Shown here: positions 1 to 11,643 of the stretch, piece by piece | Position numbering within the stretch: position 1 is the stretch's first letter | Layout: each line of letters opens with the position of its first letter | Assembly (NCBI GenBank): GCA_947581645.1 | Contig: CANPVF010000036.1 | Span: 1-33,298 of the forward strand | Length of the DNA stretch: 33,298 nucleotides | Reading direction: 5' to 3' | From: Candidatus Caribbeanibacter nitroreducens | GTDB lineage: Bacteria > Gemmatimonadota > Gemmatimonadetes > Palauibacterales > Palauibacteraceae | The notes under the pieces: model-generated | What the model saw: only the letters and a program-made list of their open reading frames with translations | Database searches by the model: none | What the model was told of the DNA's origin: nothing | Made by a program: the position numbers and the translations under genes

Positions 1-97
1 CCTGCGTGCGACTCCCCACGGCTTCTCGCAGCTGACCACGTCCTTCTTCGCCGGCCTGTGCCTAGGCATCCACCGTGCGCCCTTACCTTGCTTGATC
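1..97 (-). rRNA. rrl: 23S ribosomal RNA, 5' end (partial)
   Basis: Read on the minus strand, 97 to 1 begins GATCAAGCAAGG and continues through GCGCACGGTGGATGCC, the conserved start of bacterial 23S rRNA (E. coli has GGTTAAGCGAC...CACGGTGGATGCC). It then follows the first conserved helices (GAAGGACGTGG, GCTGCGAGAAGCC). Only about 97 nt lie in the window; the rest continues past the left edge. The 5' end at 97 is estimated by alignment to the E. coli start. Unusually, no 16S rRNA gene or tRNA-Ile/tRNA-Ala spacer precedes it: the next upstream gene on this strand is protein-coding (519-1208), and a separate promoter and boxA-like site lie between. Confidence 0.93.
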
Positions 98-316
98 CCT
101 CCCGAGCTTCCCTCGCCCCACGCCCACGACCCCATCACGGCAGCCGCGAACCGGGACATCGTCAGGAATCACTCAGGATCGGGATCGATCCAGAACACAC
201 ATACTCCCACTTCTCTCTCAGACGCCTCTCTCGGCTCGACTCTCACAACAACAAAAATACCCACTACACACACACTCGACGAACGACCCGCTCCGGGCCG
301 CTCGCCCACTCCGAAT

Positions 317-327
317 TGTGAAATAGC
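317..327 (-). promoter_or_regulatory. boxA-like rRNA antitermination element
   Basis: The minus strand reads GCTATTTCACA, matching the bacterial rRNA boxA core GCTCTTTNACA at all but one specified position. It lies about 50 nt downstream of the predicted start of transcription and about 220 nt before the 23S 5' end, the leader position where boxA recruits NusB-NusE for antitermination. It is one of few A/T-rich patches nearby. The assignment rests on motif and position only. Confidence 0.6.
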
Positions 328-380
328 TGAGGCCGACCGGTCCGGGCACGGTGGCCCGGGTTCCGTTCGGCGGGCCGGCG

Positions 381-409
381 AACCTACTCCGCGAGCCGGG
401 ACGAGTCAA
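381..409 (-). promoter_or_regulatory. Predicted sigma-70 promoter of the 23S unit
   Basis: On the minus strand a -35 hexamer TTGACT (409-404) is separated by exactly 17 nt from a -10 hexamer TAGGTT (386-381), with transcription expected to start near 374. It lies after the stop codon of the 519-1208 gene and before the boxA-like site and the 23S gene, so it would drive the 23S independently. In a region otherwise almost all G/C, a near-consensus -35 with ideal spacing is a good signal, but it has not been tested. Confidence 0.6.
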
Positions 410-518
410 CTCGATTCAGGGCCCCGGCGCCGCCCGTCGGCGGGCCGCGGAGATGCGTTGGCCGGCCTCCATGTGACCCCGCCCGGCCCGGCGGGTTCCC
501 CGCGGCGTCCGCCGTCCG

Positions 519-1204
519 TCAGAAGGTCAGGCCGGCTCCCGCCGTGAAGTCGCGTCCCATGGTGAAGCCGACCCGGATGCTCCACTCGTCGTTGAACTGG
601 AAGTCGGCGCCGAAGTCCAGGTCCATCCGGACGTCGGTCTCGTCCTCGGCACCGCCCGGACCCGGGCTGTCCTCGCGGAACAGGAAGTCCAGCGCCAGCC
701 GGGGATACAGGTAGGGCGTGACCGTCAGGCTCTCCGCCTCGATCCGCCGGCCGAAGATCAGCCCCAGGGGCACGCGCACGGCCGCCCGGTCCAGCTCGGG
801 CACGGCGCTGGCCCCGATCCCGGTGGCCCAGGAGACGTCCAGCGGAAACTCCTCGTAGGCGGACACCAGCTCGTTCTTCAGGTCCAGGCCGGCGGAGACC
901 CCGACCTCGTCCTCACCGAAGGGCCGCTCCACGTTGGCGATCCCGAGCCGGAGGCCCAGGTCCACGTACTCGCCGGCGGTACGCCACGTACCGACGGCCC
1001 CCACGGCCTCCATGTCCTGGGGGAAGGTGACGTACATGCCGTAGCCGTCCTCCCCGCCCGGCAGGTGGAAGGAGGGGACGTCCCACTCCGGGGACACCTG
1101 CGCCGCCGCGGCCCCGGGGAGGGCCAGCAGGGCGGCGGCCACGGCCGCCAGCGCCCCGGCGTGGAGGAGCCCGGCTCCCGACGAACGGTCCGCCGCCCGG
1201 TCGT

Positions 1205-1208
<4 letters not shown>
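519..1208 (-). CDS. Secreted beta-barrel-like protein of unknown function
   Basis: A 229-residue protein not recognised as a named family. Residues 1-37 form a typical signal peptide: an Arg-containing start, an Ala/Leu core and an AAAAQ cleavage region. The rest alternates polar and hydrophobic residues in short runs separated by acidic turns (for example VGVSAGLDLKNEL, LTVTPYLYPRLALDFLF, IRVGFTMGRDF) and ends in Phe (GAGLTF), the usual C-terminal signature of outer-membrane beta-barrels. An 8 to 10 strand barrel or porin-like protein is the best guess. Its ATG overlaps the atpC stop codon by 4 nt (ATGA), so it is probably translated from the end of the ATP synthase mRNA. A periplasmic beta-rich protein is the alternative. 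Confidence 0.75.
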
Positions 1209-5623
<4,415 letters not shown>

Positions 5624-5644
5624 GATGCCTCGGTGTGGTGTCCT

Positions 5645-6235
5645 TTATGTGTTCGTGCTCTGCGCGCCCCCGGCCGCGGCCCCGGCAGCCGAATCGCCGG
5701 AGTCCAGCAGGCGGCGCTGCAGGTTCTGCAGGCGGCGCCGGAGGGAGCCGTCCATGACCTTGTCCTCGAAGCGGACCAGGATCCCGCCGACGATGTCCTC
5801 GTCCGTCCGGAAGTTGGCCTCGACCTGGCGGTCCAGGAGCGACGAGAGCCGCTCGGTGATCTCCTCCCGGAGCTCGTCGTCGGGCTCCAGGGCCAGCGTC
5901 ACGTTGGCGTGCACCCGGCCGAAGCGCTCGTCCAGCAGGTCCCGGTAGGCCTCCTCGATGCGCGGAATGGAGCGCTGCCGCCGCTTGTCGAGGACCACCA
6001 GGAGGAAGTGGAGGAAGGGCTCCGGAACGCGGTCCGCGAGCACCTCTCGCAGGACCTCCTTCTTCCGACCCTCCGGGACGCGAGGGGTGTCCAGGAAGAG
6101 CCGGAACTGCCCCTCCTCGCGGTAGAGGCTCGCCAGCTCGGCCAGGTACTCTCCGTACGCCTCGGCGGCGTCCCGGCGCGTGGCCAGCTCCAGCAGGGCG
6201 CCGGCGTAGTTCTCGCCGACCGCGGTCTCGCTCAT
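5645..6235 (-). CDS. atpH: ATP synthase subunit delta
   Basis: Delta subunit (196 residues), which fastens the peripheral stalk to the top of F1. It starts MSETAVGENYAGALLELA, like the helical N-terminal domain of the family (NYAxAL near the start), and has FLHFLLVVLDKRR near residue 75 and the C-terminal signature DEDIVGGILVRFEDKVMDGSLRRRLQNL. Its ATG overlaps the atpF stop codon (ATGA at 6232-6235), pointing to coupled translation. A short Ala/Gly tail (GDSAAGAAAGGAQSTNT) is additional. Confidence 0.95.
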   Translation of the reverse strand: MSETAVGENYAGALLELATRRDAAEAYGEYLAELASLYREEGQFRLFLDTPRVPEGRKKEVLREVLADRVPEPFLHFLLVVLDKRRQRSIPRIEEAYRDLLDERFGRVHANVTLALEPDDELREEITERLSSLLDRQVEANFRTDEDIVGGILVRFEDKVMDGSLRRRLQNLQRRLLDSGDSAAGAAAGGAQSTNT

Positions 6236-6816
6236 CCGACCCGGTCGATGTAATCGCGCACCAGGCGCCGGTTCTCCTCACGGTCCATCTCGGACCGCAT
6301 CAGGCGCTCGGCGGCGGAGATGGCCACCTCGACGGCCTCCTGCCGGATCTCGCTGCGGAGCTTCTCGCGCTCGCGCTCCATCTCGCGGCGCGTCCGCTCC
6401 ATCATCTCCTCCCGCTCCTCGCGGGCCTCCTGCAGGATCTCCTCGCGGAGCCGCTCGCCGGCCTCCCGGCCCTCCTGCAGGATCTCCTGCGCCTCCTGGC
6501 GGGCCTTCTCCAGCTGGCGCTGGTGCTCCTCCAGCAGGCGGCGCGCCTCCTCCCGGTCCTCCCGGGCGGAGTCGATGGCCGACTGGATCTTCCTGCGACG
6601 CTCCTCGAGGCTCCCCGAGATCATCGGGAAGACCTTCCACGCCAGGATGCCCAGCGTGACGAGGAAGATGACCCAGGTCCAGACCACCAGACCCAGGTCC
6701 ACGGAGAAGATGGGGCTCCCCCCGCCCTCCTGGGCCAGCGCCGGATCGGCGGCGGCCAGCAGGACCAGCAGGACCGGCCCGGCCGCCGCGGCGATTCGTC
6801 GTGTCAGTGCTCTCAT
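6232..6816 (-). CDS. atpF: ATP synthase Fo subunit b
   Basis: Subunit b, the peripheral-stalk stator (194 residues). It has a hydrophobic N-terminus ending PALAQEGG, which looks like a cleavable signal peptide (1 to about 29), then a single membrane segment (about 42-62, LGLVVWTWVIFLVTLGILAW) and a long, highly charged coiled coil (about 70-180) rich in Glu, Arg and Gln. E. coli b lacks a signal peptide, but such a presequence is known in other bacterial phyla. It lies 5 nt after atpE and overlaps atpH. Only one b-type gene is present, so b is probably a homodimer. Confidence 0.95.
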   Translation of the reverse strand: MRALTRRIAAAAGPVLLVLLAAADPALAQEGGGSPIFSVDLGLVVWTWVIFLVTLGILAWKVFPMISGSLEERRRKIQSAIDSAREDREEARRLLEEHQRQLEKARQEAQEILQEGREAGERLREEILQEAREEREEMMERTRREMEREREKLRSEIRQEAVEVAISAAERLMRSEMDREENRRLVRDYIDRVG

Positions 6817-6821
6817 CTCAT

Positions 6822-7082
6822 CTACTTGATGAAGCCGGCGATGATCAGCCCGAAGAAGGCCACGCCCTCGATGAGGGCGGCGAGGATGATCGCCGCGGTC
6901 TGGATCTGTCCGGCGGCCTCGGGCTGGCGGGCCATGGCCTCGGTCATCTGTTCGCCGATGCGGCCGATCCCGATGCCGGCGCCGATGACCACGGCGCCTG
7001 CGCCGAGGATGGCCAGACCTGCGCCGATGTCACCGGTCAGCCCCGTCGCGCCCTGCTGGAGAAGTGCGAGCATGTTCAGCAT
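6822..7082 (-). CDS. atpE: ATP synthase Fo subunit c
   Basis: Subunit c, the ring-forming proteolipid (86 residues). Two transmembrane hairpin helices surround the polar loop MARQPEAAG (about 50-58). The ion-binding carboxylate is Glu72 in ALIEGVAFF. The Gln of the first helix and the ES/T...Y pattern that mark sodium-binding c-rings are replaced (GIGIG and EGVAFF), so proton coupling is predicted. The first helix carries the Gly/Ala-rich packing motif GAGAVVIGAGIGIG. The N-terminus MLNMLALLQQGATG is short; initiation at Met4 is possible. Confidence 0.97.
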   Translation of the reverse strand: MLNMLALLQQGATGLTGDIGAGLAILGAGAVVIGAGIGIGRIGEQMTEAMARQPEAAGQIQTAAIILAALIEGVAFFGLIIAGFIK

Positions 7083-7207
7083 GGGTCCCTGTCTCCCCTG
7101 TTCGTGTCGTGTTGATGGTCGTCCGATCGATTCGTCGTCCGTCCCCGCCGCCGGCGGCGCGCGGAGAGCGGTGGGGTGCCCGGAGCGGTCTCAGCCCGGA
7201 CGATCCG

Positions 7208-8230
7208 TCAATGTCCGTGTCGGATCAGCCCGATGAACACCGCGGTGAGCACCGTGAAGATGTAGGCGTGGAGGAAGGCCACGAAGATCTCGAGGAACAT
7301 GATGAACAGCCCCAGGACCAGCGCGCCGGCGATGGTCGTGATCCCCGTGGCGGCCGTGAAGCTCCCGTAGGTGATGATGAGGCCGAGCATGGCCAGGAGC
7401 ACGAAGTGTCCCGCGCTCATGTTGGCGTACAGCCGGACGGCCAGGGCGAAGGGCTTCGTCAGCTTCCCCAGCAGCTCCACCGGCGGCATGATGATCGCCA
7501 TCATGCCCTTCATCACCGGATGGAGGTCCTCCGGGATGGCGAAGATCGTCTTCGCGTATCCCTTCGGCCCCAGGGCGACGAAGCCGGCGTACTCGATCAC
7601 CAGCAGCGAGATGAAGGCCAGCGCCCCCGTGACCATGATGCTGGACGTGGCCGTGGCCCCGAAGGGCAGCAGGCCCAGCAGATTCGCGTACAGGATGAAG
7701 AAGAAGAGCGTCACCACGAAGGGCACGAAGCGCTCGCCGCCCTCGCCGATGTTCGAGAGGGCCACGTCGTCGCGCAGGAAGAAGTAGAAGGCCTCGAAGG
7801 CGTTCAGCACTCCCCCCGGCGCCTCTTCCCCCTGCTGCATGTCGCGGGCCTTCGCGGCCGCGTACCAGACGGTGACGATCGTGAGGATCGCCGCCAGGAA
7901 CAGGAAGACGATGTACTTGCTGATCGAGAGGTCGACGGCCAGCGGGCCCAGCTGCAGCGGGTCGAAGGCCAGGGCGTGGAGGTCGATGGTGGCGAACCCC
8001 AGGTCGATGGACTGGGAGTCCGTCACGTGATGGATCATCGTCTCCGTGCCCCACCCCTCGGCGTGGCCGGCCCCGTGGCCGGCGGCCTCCTGCGCCCCGT
8101 GGGCGGCCTCGGCGGCCTGTCCCCCGGCGTGCTGCGCCTCCTGCGCGGAGGACTCCGTGCCGTGCCCGGCCTCCTGTCCGCCGAGGGCGGCGGCGAGGCC
8201 GTTCCATGCTGTGAGAAGGAGCGGTGACAT
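7208..8230 (-). CDS. atpB: ATP synthase Fo subunit a
   Basis: Subunit a, the proton channel facing the c-ring (340 residues). The essential arginine is Arg266 in FALAVRLYANMSAGH, the most conserved stretch of the family. Hydrophobic helices begin near residue 104 and continue to the C-terminus (FLHAYIFTVLTAVFIGL). The first about 65 residues form a long hydrophilic extension rich in Ala, Gly, His and Glu (repeated AGHG/EAAHG-like units) preceded by a short hydrophobic start, so a cleaved signal and a periplasmic His-rich extension are possible. It lies 39 nt after the atpI-like gene, and a 125-nt gap separates it from atpE. Confidence 0.96.
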   Translation of the reverse strand: MSPLLLTAWNGLAAALGGQEAGHGTESSAQEAQHAGGQAAEAAHGAQEAAGHGAGHAEGWGTETMIHHVTDSQSIDLGFATIDLHALAFDPLQLGPLAVDLSISKYIVFLFLAAILTIVTVWYAAAKARDMQQGEEAPGGVLNAFEAFYFFLRDDVALSNIGEGGERFVPFVVTLFFFILYANLLGLLPFGATATSSIMVTGALAFISLLVIEYAGFVALGPKGYAKTIFAIPEDLHPVMKGMMAIIMPPVELLGKLTKPFALAVRLYANMSAGHFVLLAMLGLIITYGSFTAATGITTIAGALVLGLFIMFLEIFVAFLHAYIFTVLTAVFIGLIRHGH

Positions 8231-8269
8231 CGTCCGTTCGTTCGTCGTTGCTGTCTGTGTCGATCGGTC

Positions 8270-8704
8270 CTACGGGTCCGGCGGGGAGACCGGCGTCCAG
8301 AGATCCTCGTTCTCCTCGCTCTTCAGGGCCCGGACCAGCCAGAAGCCCTCGGCCCAGAGGAGCACGATCAGCGTCAGGCCGTAGCCGATCGCCGCCGGAG
8401 CCACGACGGCTCCCGTCAGCCACCCGACGCCCGCGATGGCTCCGAGCCCCGCGACGCGGGCCGTGATCCCGGCGATCCACACACGCAGGGCCCGTTCCCC
8501 GCGCCGGATCGTCCTCCACAGCGGCCAGAACGTGACCGTCTGGAGGCCCCAGGCCAGCAGGCATCCGGCCCACACGTCGGGGCCGGCCCCCCAGCGCCAG
8601 CTGGCGGCTCCCGATCCGACGAGGACCAGGGCCAGGCCGACCAGGGCGTACCCGGCGGGCGAGGACGTGAGACCGGCCGACCCGCCGCTCTCCTCAGCCC
8701 CCAT
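8270..8704 (-). CDS. atpI: AtpI-like membrane protein of the ATP synthase operon
   Basis: A 144-residue protein with about four predicted membrane helices (around 19-34, 45-60, 77-97 and 101-127). Position and topology match the AtpI / ATP synthase I family, which helps assemble the c-ring in some bacteria, but sequence similarity within that family is low and I see no diagnostic motif beyond the arginine-rich cytoplasmic loop WRTIRRGERALRVW. Its ATG overlaps the end of atpZ by 11 nt, so the two are surely cotranscribed. The assignment leans on context. Confidence 0.75.
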   Translation of the reverse strand: MGAEESGGSAGLTSSPAGYALVGLALVLVGSGAASWRWGAGPDVWAGCLLAWGLQTVTFWPLWRTIRRGERALRVWIAGITARVAGLGAIAGVGWLTGAVVAPAAIGYGLTLIVLLWAEGFWLVRALKSEENEDLWTPVSPPDP

Positions 8705-8969
8705 CGTCGTCCTCCCGGCGCTGCTCCAGCACCAGGTCCCGGTACATGGAGTAGAATCCCCCGACGAAGCCGATCGTGGCCCCGAGGATCACGAACAGGG
8801 GTCCCGTGCCGATCAGGCCGTCCAGGAGGTTCCCCAGCCAGGAGAACAGGGCGGTGGCGACGCCGATGGTGAGCCCGTGGCCGCCGTACCGGGCCAGCTG
8901 CCGGCCGGTGCTGGAGGACGACGAGCTGTCCTCCTCCGGCGCCGGCCCCGCGTCGCCAACCCTGTTCAT
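8694..8969 (-). CDS. atpZ: AtpZ-family membrane protein, first gene of the ATP synthase operon
   Basis: A 91-residue protein with a disordered Ser/Glu-rich N-terminus and two membrane helices (about 32-50 and 55-74). The pattern GVATALFSWLGNLLDGLIGTGPLFVILGATIGFVGGFYSMYRDL, read as two helices around a GTGP turn and ending GFYSMYR, is typical of the AtpZ/AtpI-type proteins found just before atpI or atpB. Members are linked to assembly of the ATP synthase and to magnesium or calcium transport, the latter less certain. A promoter and the Rex-like operator lie within 70 nt upstream, making this the operon's first gene. Confidence 0.85.
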   Translation of the reverse strand: MNRVGDAGPAPEEDSSSSSSTGRQLARYGGHGLTIGVATALFSWLGNLLDGLIGTGPLFVILGATIGFVGGFYSMYRDLVLEQRREDDDGG

Positions 8970-9005
8970 GCAGACGTGCTCCTCCCACCAGTTCCAGCAC
9001 CGCCG

Positions 9006-9034
9006 AGACTATCTGCTTGTGAAAATTTTCGCAA
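9006..9034 (-). promoter_or_regulatory. Predicted promoter of the ATP synthase operon
   Basis: On the minus strand TTGCGA (9034-9029) and TAGTCT (9011-9006) are separated by exactly 17 nt, a good sigma-70-type arrangement. Transcription would start near 8999, about 30 nt before the atpZ ATG at 8969; a GGAGGAG ribosome site lies in that leader. The -35 box lies inside the palindrome at 9017-9034. Confidence 0.6.
9017..9034. promoter_or_regulatory. Rex-like operator over the atp promoter
   Basis: TTGTGAAAATTTTCGCAA is an 18-bp inverted repeat matching the Rex consensus TTGTGAA-N4-TTCACAA at 13 of 14 fixed positions (the odd base is G for A in the right arm). Including the flanking C and G it extends to 20 bp with one mismatched pair. 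It covers the -35 box and most of the spacer, where a bound repressor would block RNA polymerase. Rex releases DNA when NADH/NAD+ is high. That family knowledge supports redox control of ATP synthase; binding itself is inferred. No rex gene lies in the window. Confidence 0.6.
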
Positions 9035-9191
9035 GCGGCGACACGGGCCGGCGCCGCGGGCCTCCTGCGCTTGACGGCCTCGCGCACGCTGGCCTAGCTT
9101 TCGGTCACGATGAACGGTCCCCACCGGGCGTTCCGGAGGCCTTCGGCACGCTCCACCGTCCCGACCTCGCGCGGCTGAGCCGCGATCCCAC

Positions 9192-10475
9192 GTGCTCGGC
9201 ACCCTCGCCCTCTTCGGCTTCCTCCTCTTCATGTCGGCGTTCTTCTCCGGCTCCGAGATCGCCGTCTTCTCCCTGACGGAGGCGCGGGCCCGGATGCTGG
9301 TCGAGGAGGAGCGCCGCGGGGCCGAAGCCCTGCTCCAGCTCAAGAAGGACCCGGAGCGGCTCCTGGTCACCATCCTCGTGGGCAACAACGTGGCCAACGT
9401 GGCGGCGGCGTCGGTGGCCACCTACCTGGCCACCCGGGCCCTGGGCTCCGCCGGCGTGGGCGTGGCCACCGGCGTCGTGACCCTGCTCCTCCTGTTCTTC
9501 GGCGAGATCACCCCGAAGGGATTCGCCGCCGCCGAGGCCACCCGGATCTCGCTCTTCTCGGCCCCCATCCTCTCCTTCCTCTCCCGCGCCTTCTTTCCCC
9601 TGATCGCGCCGCTGAGCGCGGTGACCCGGGCGGTGATGCCCCGGGACCTCGGCGCCGCCCAGCAGATCACCGAGGGCGAGATCCGGACGATGACCCGCAT
9701 GGGCCACGTCTCCGGCGACATCGACGAGCACGAGCGGGAGATCATCGAGCGGGCGTTCCTGCTGGACTCGACCCGGGCGTGGGAGGTCATGACGCCGCGG
9801 GTCGAGATCTTCGCCTGGCCCGACGAGGCGCCGCTGTTCACGATCACCGACGAGCTGCAGACCGTGCCCTACAGTCGGATCCCCGTCTACGGCGACACCC
9901 TGGACGAGATCACGGGCGTGCTCTACCTGCGGGACGCGTACCAGGCGCTGATCGGCGGCCGGGACGACATCTCGCTGGGCGAGCTGGCCCTGGACCCGGT
10001 CTTCGTGCCGGGCTCCGTGCCGCTGGTGGAGCTGCTGCAGGACTTCCAGGCCCGGCGGGTGCACCTGGGGATCGTGGTCGACGAGTACGGCGGCACCGAC
10101 GGCCTGGTGACCCTGGAGGACGTGCTGGAGGAGCTCGTCGGGGAGATCCACGACGAGATGGACGTTCCGGAGGAGTCCATCGTGCGGCGGAGCCGGAGCG
10201 AGATCGTGGTGGACGGTTCGGCGAACCTCCGCGCGATCAACCACTTCTTCAACACCTCCTTCCCGCTGCTGGAGCACCGGTCGCTGAACGGCTACCTGCT
10301 GGACGACCTGGGGCGGGTCCCGCGGCCGGAGGAGACGTTCGAGCGGGAGGGCGTGAGGATCGAGGTGCTCGGCGCCACCGACACGCAGGTCACCCGGGCC
10401 CGGCTGGAGCGGCTGCCGGGCCGGGGACGCGCCGGCGGCGTCGGTCCGCCCCGCTCACCGGACAGGGAGGGCTGA
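9192..10475 (+). CDS. CNNM/CorC-type membrane protein (DUF21-CBS-CorC_HlyC)
   Basis: A 427-residue protein with the three-part layout of the CNNM/CorC (HlyC/TlyC-like) family. A DUF21 transmembrane region (about 1-170) holds MSAFFSGSEIAVFSLTEAR and FFGEITPKGFA, the latter around the conserved GE-PK turn. A CBS-domain pair follows (about 190-320; VMTPRVEIF, YSRIPVYG, VDEYGGTDGLVTLEDVLEELVGEI), then a C-terminal CorC_HlyC domain (about 335-410). Family members are linked to magnesium or cobalt efflux; older hemolysin names are misleading. The start is a GTG at 9192, 222 bp from atpZ in the opposite direction, and the next gene begins 4 nt after its stop. Confidence 0.9.
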   Translation: MLGTLALFGFLLFMSAFFSGSEIAVFSLTEARARMLVEEERRGAEALLQLKKDPERLLVTILVGNNVANVAAASVATYLATRALGSAGVGVATGVVTLLLLFFGEITPKGFAAAEATRISLFSAPILSFLSRAFFPLIAPLSAVTRAVMPRDLGAAQQITEGEIRTMTRMGHVSGDIDEHEREIIERAFLLDSTRAWEVMTPRVEIFAWPDEAPLFTITDELQTVPYSRIPVYGDTLDEITGVLYLRDAYQALIGGRDDISLGELALDPVFVPGSVPLVELLQDFQARRVHLGIVVDEYGGTDGLVTLEDVLEELVGEIHDEMDVPEESIVRRSRSEIVVDGSANLRAINHFFNTSFPLLEHRSLNGYLLDDLGRVPRPEETFEREGVRIEVLGATDTQVTRARLERLPGRGRAGGVGPPRSPDREG

Positions 10476-10478
10476 CCC

Positions 10479-11612
10479 GTGTCGGACCGAGAGCCGGACG
10501 TCCTGGTGGTCGGAGGCGGCGTGGCCGGATGCTCGGTGGCGCTGGAGCTCCTGGAGCGGGGCGCCGACGTGACGGTGCTGGAGCCGGGTGCGGAGGGGCC
10601 GTCCACCCGGGCCGCGGCGGGCATGCTCACCGCCCGCTACGAGTGCTCCGACGACGGGGCGCTCCTCCGACTGGGGATGCGGAGCCGGGCCCTCCACCCC
10701 CGCTTCCTCCGTCGCGTGGAGCGGCTCTCCGGAACGGACCTCGGGCTCCGGGCCGACGGGATGCTGGTGGCCAACCCGGACGCCGCGGCCGAGGAGGAGT
10801 CCCGGGAGATGGTGCGGTGGCAGGCCCGCGTGCTCGGCACGTCGGACTCCGGCCCCGAGCCGCGGATGCTGTCCCCGGACGAGGCGGCCTCGCGACACGC
10901 CTGGGCCTCGCGCCAGGTGGAGTCCTACCTGTGGCTCCCCGGCGAGGCCCAGGTGGACGCGCAGTCGCTGGCCGACGCCCTGCCCGCTGCCGTGCGGGCC
11001 GCCGGCGGGGACGTCCGGGACGAGGCCGCGGCGGGCCTGCGGGTGCGGGACGGCCGGGTCGCGGGCGTGGAAACCCGTGCGGGACGGCCGCTGGGCGCCG
11101 GTGTCGTCGTCCTGGCCGCGGGCGCGTGGTCCGGCCGCCTCGAGGGCCTGCCCCGGCCGGTGCCCGTCCGCCCGGTCCGGGGACAGATCCTCCGCCTGGA
11201 TCCCGAGGACGAGCCGCCGACGCCCCTGCTGGCGGACCACCGGGGCCGCTACGCCGTCCCCCGGTCCGACGGGACGGTGGTGGCCGGCTCCACCATGGAG
11301 GAGGTCGGCTTCGACACCGCCGTCACCGAGGAGGGCCGCTCCGCCATCCGACGGGCCGTGGGGAGGCTGGCCCCGCGCCTTCGGGACGCGCCGGCCGTCG
11401 ACGGATGGGCGGGGCTGCGGCCGATCGCCGGGGACGGGCGACCGATCCTCGGCCCGGACCCGGAGGTGGACGGCCTGCACTACGCCACCGGCTACGGCCG
11501 GAACGGGGTGCTGCTGGCGCCGGCGGCCGCCTCCGGGGTGGCGGATCGGATCTCGGGCGGAGGGGACGGGGGCGGAGTGGACCTGGAGCCCTTCCGCCCG
11601 GATCGGTTCTAG
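10479..11612 (+). CDS. thiO: FAD-dependent amine oxidase, probable glycine oxidase ThiO
   Basis: A DAO-family flavoenzyme (377 residues). The FAD-binding Rossmann motif VVGGGVAGCSVALEL lies at about 10-24 with the acidic strand end TVLEPG, followed by TRAAAGML, which fits the ThiO pattern of the region after the first strand-helix unit. The C-terminal part has GWAGLRPIAGDGRPILGP and YATGYGRNGVLLAPA, typical of ThiO-like glycine oxidases. ThiO oxidises glycine to iminoacetate for the thiazole part of thiamine. thiD is 2.7 kb downstream, consistent but not adjacent. A GGGAGG site precedes the GTG start at 10479. A related D-amino-acid or sarcosine oxidase-like role is the alternative. Confidence 0.8.
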   Translation: MSDREPDVLVVGGGVAGCSVALELLERGADVTVLEPGAEGPSTRAAAGMLTARYECSDDGALLRLGMRSRALHPRFLRRVERLSGTDLGLRADGMLVANPDAAAEEESREMVRWQARVLGTSDSGPEPRMLSPDEAASRHAWASRQVESYLWLPGEAQVDAQSLADALPAAVRAAGGDVRDEAAAGLRVRDGRVAGVETRAGRPLGAGVVVLAAGAWSGRLEGLPRPVPVRPVRGQILRLDPEDEPPTPLLADHRGRYAVPRSDGTVVAGSTMEEVGFDTAVTEEGRSAIRRAVGRLAPRLRDAPAVDGWAGLRPIAGDGRPILGPDPEVDGLHYATGYGRNGVLLAPAAASGVADRISGGGDGGGVDLEPFRPDRF

Positions 11613-11643
11613 CGTCCTGCCGACGCCTCCGGCGCTCCGCCGG

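Larger units (their letters stand above)
98..518 (-). other. Non-coding 23S leader and upstream region
   Basis: This stretch of about 420 bases between the 23S 5' end and the 519-1208 gene holds the promoter at 381-409 and the boxA-like site at 317-327, followed by an A/T-richer leader with an alternating GT run near 266-275 (minus strand). I found no tRNA and no credible protein gene; short open frames here are low complexity. The sequence adjoining the 23S 5' end probably forms the 5' arm of the rRNA processing stem, but its partner lies outside the window. Confidence 0.6.

Noticed and set aside
316-323. TTGTGAAA as a Rex half-site before the 23S gene
   Set aside because: Only one arm is present; the right half does not match TTCACAA. 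The string is better read on the other strand as the boxA-like element.
98-518. Expected tRNA-Ile/tRNA-Ala of an rRNA spacer
   Set aside because: No cloverleaf-forming sequence or TTCRANY T-loop context was found; the region is better explained as a promoter and leader.
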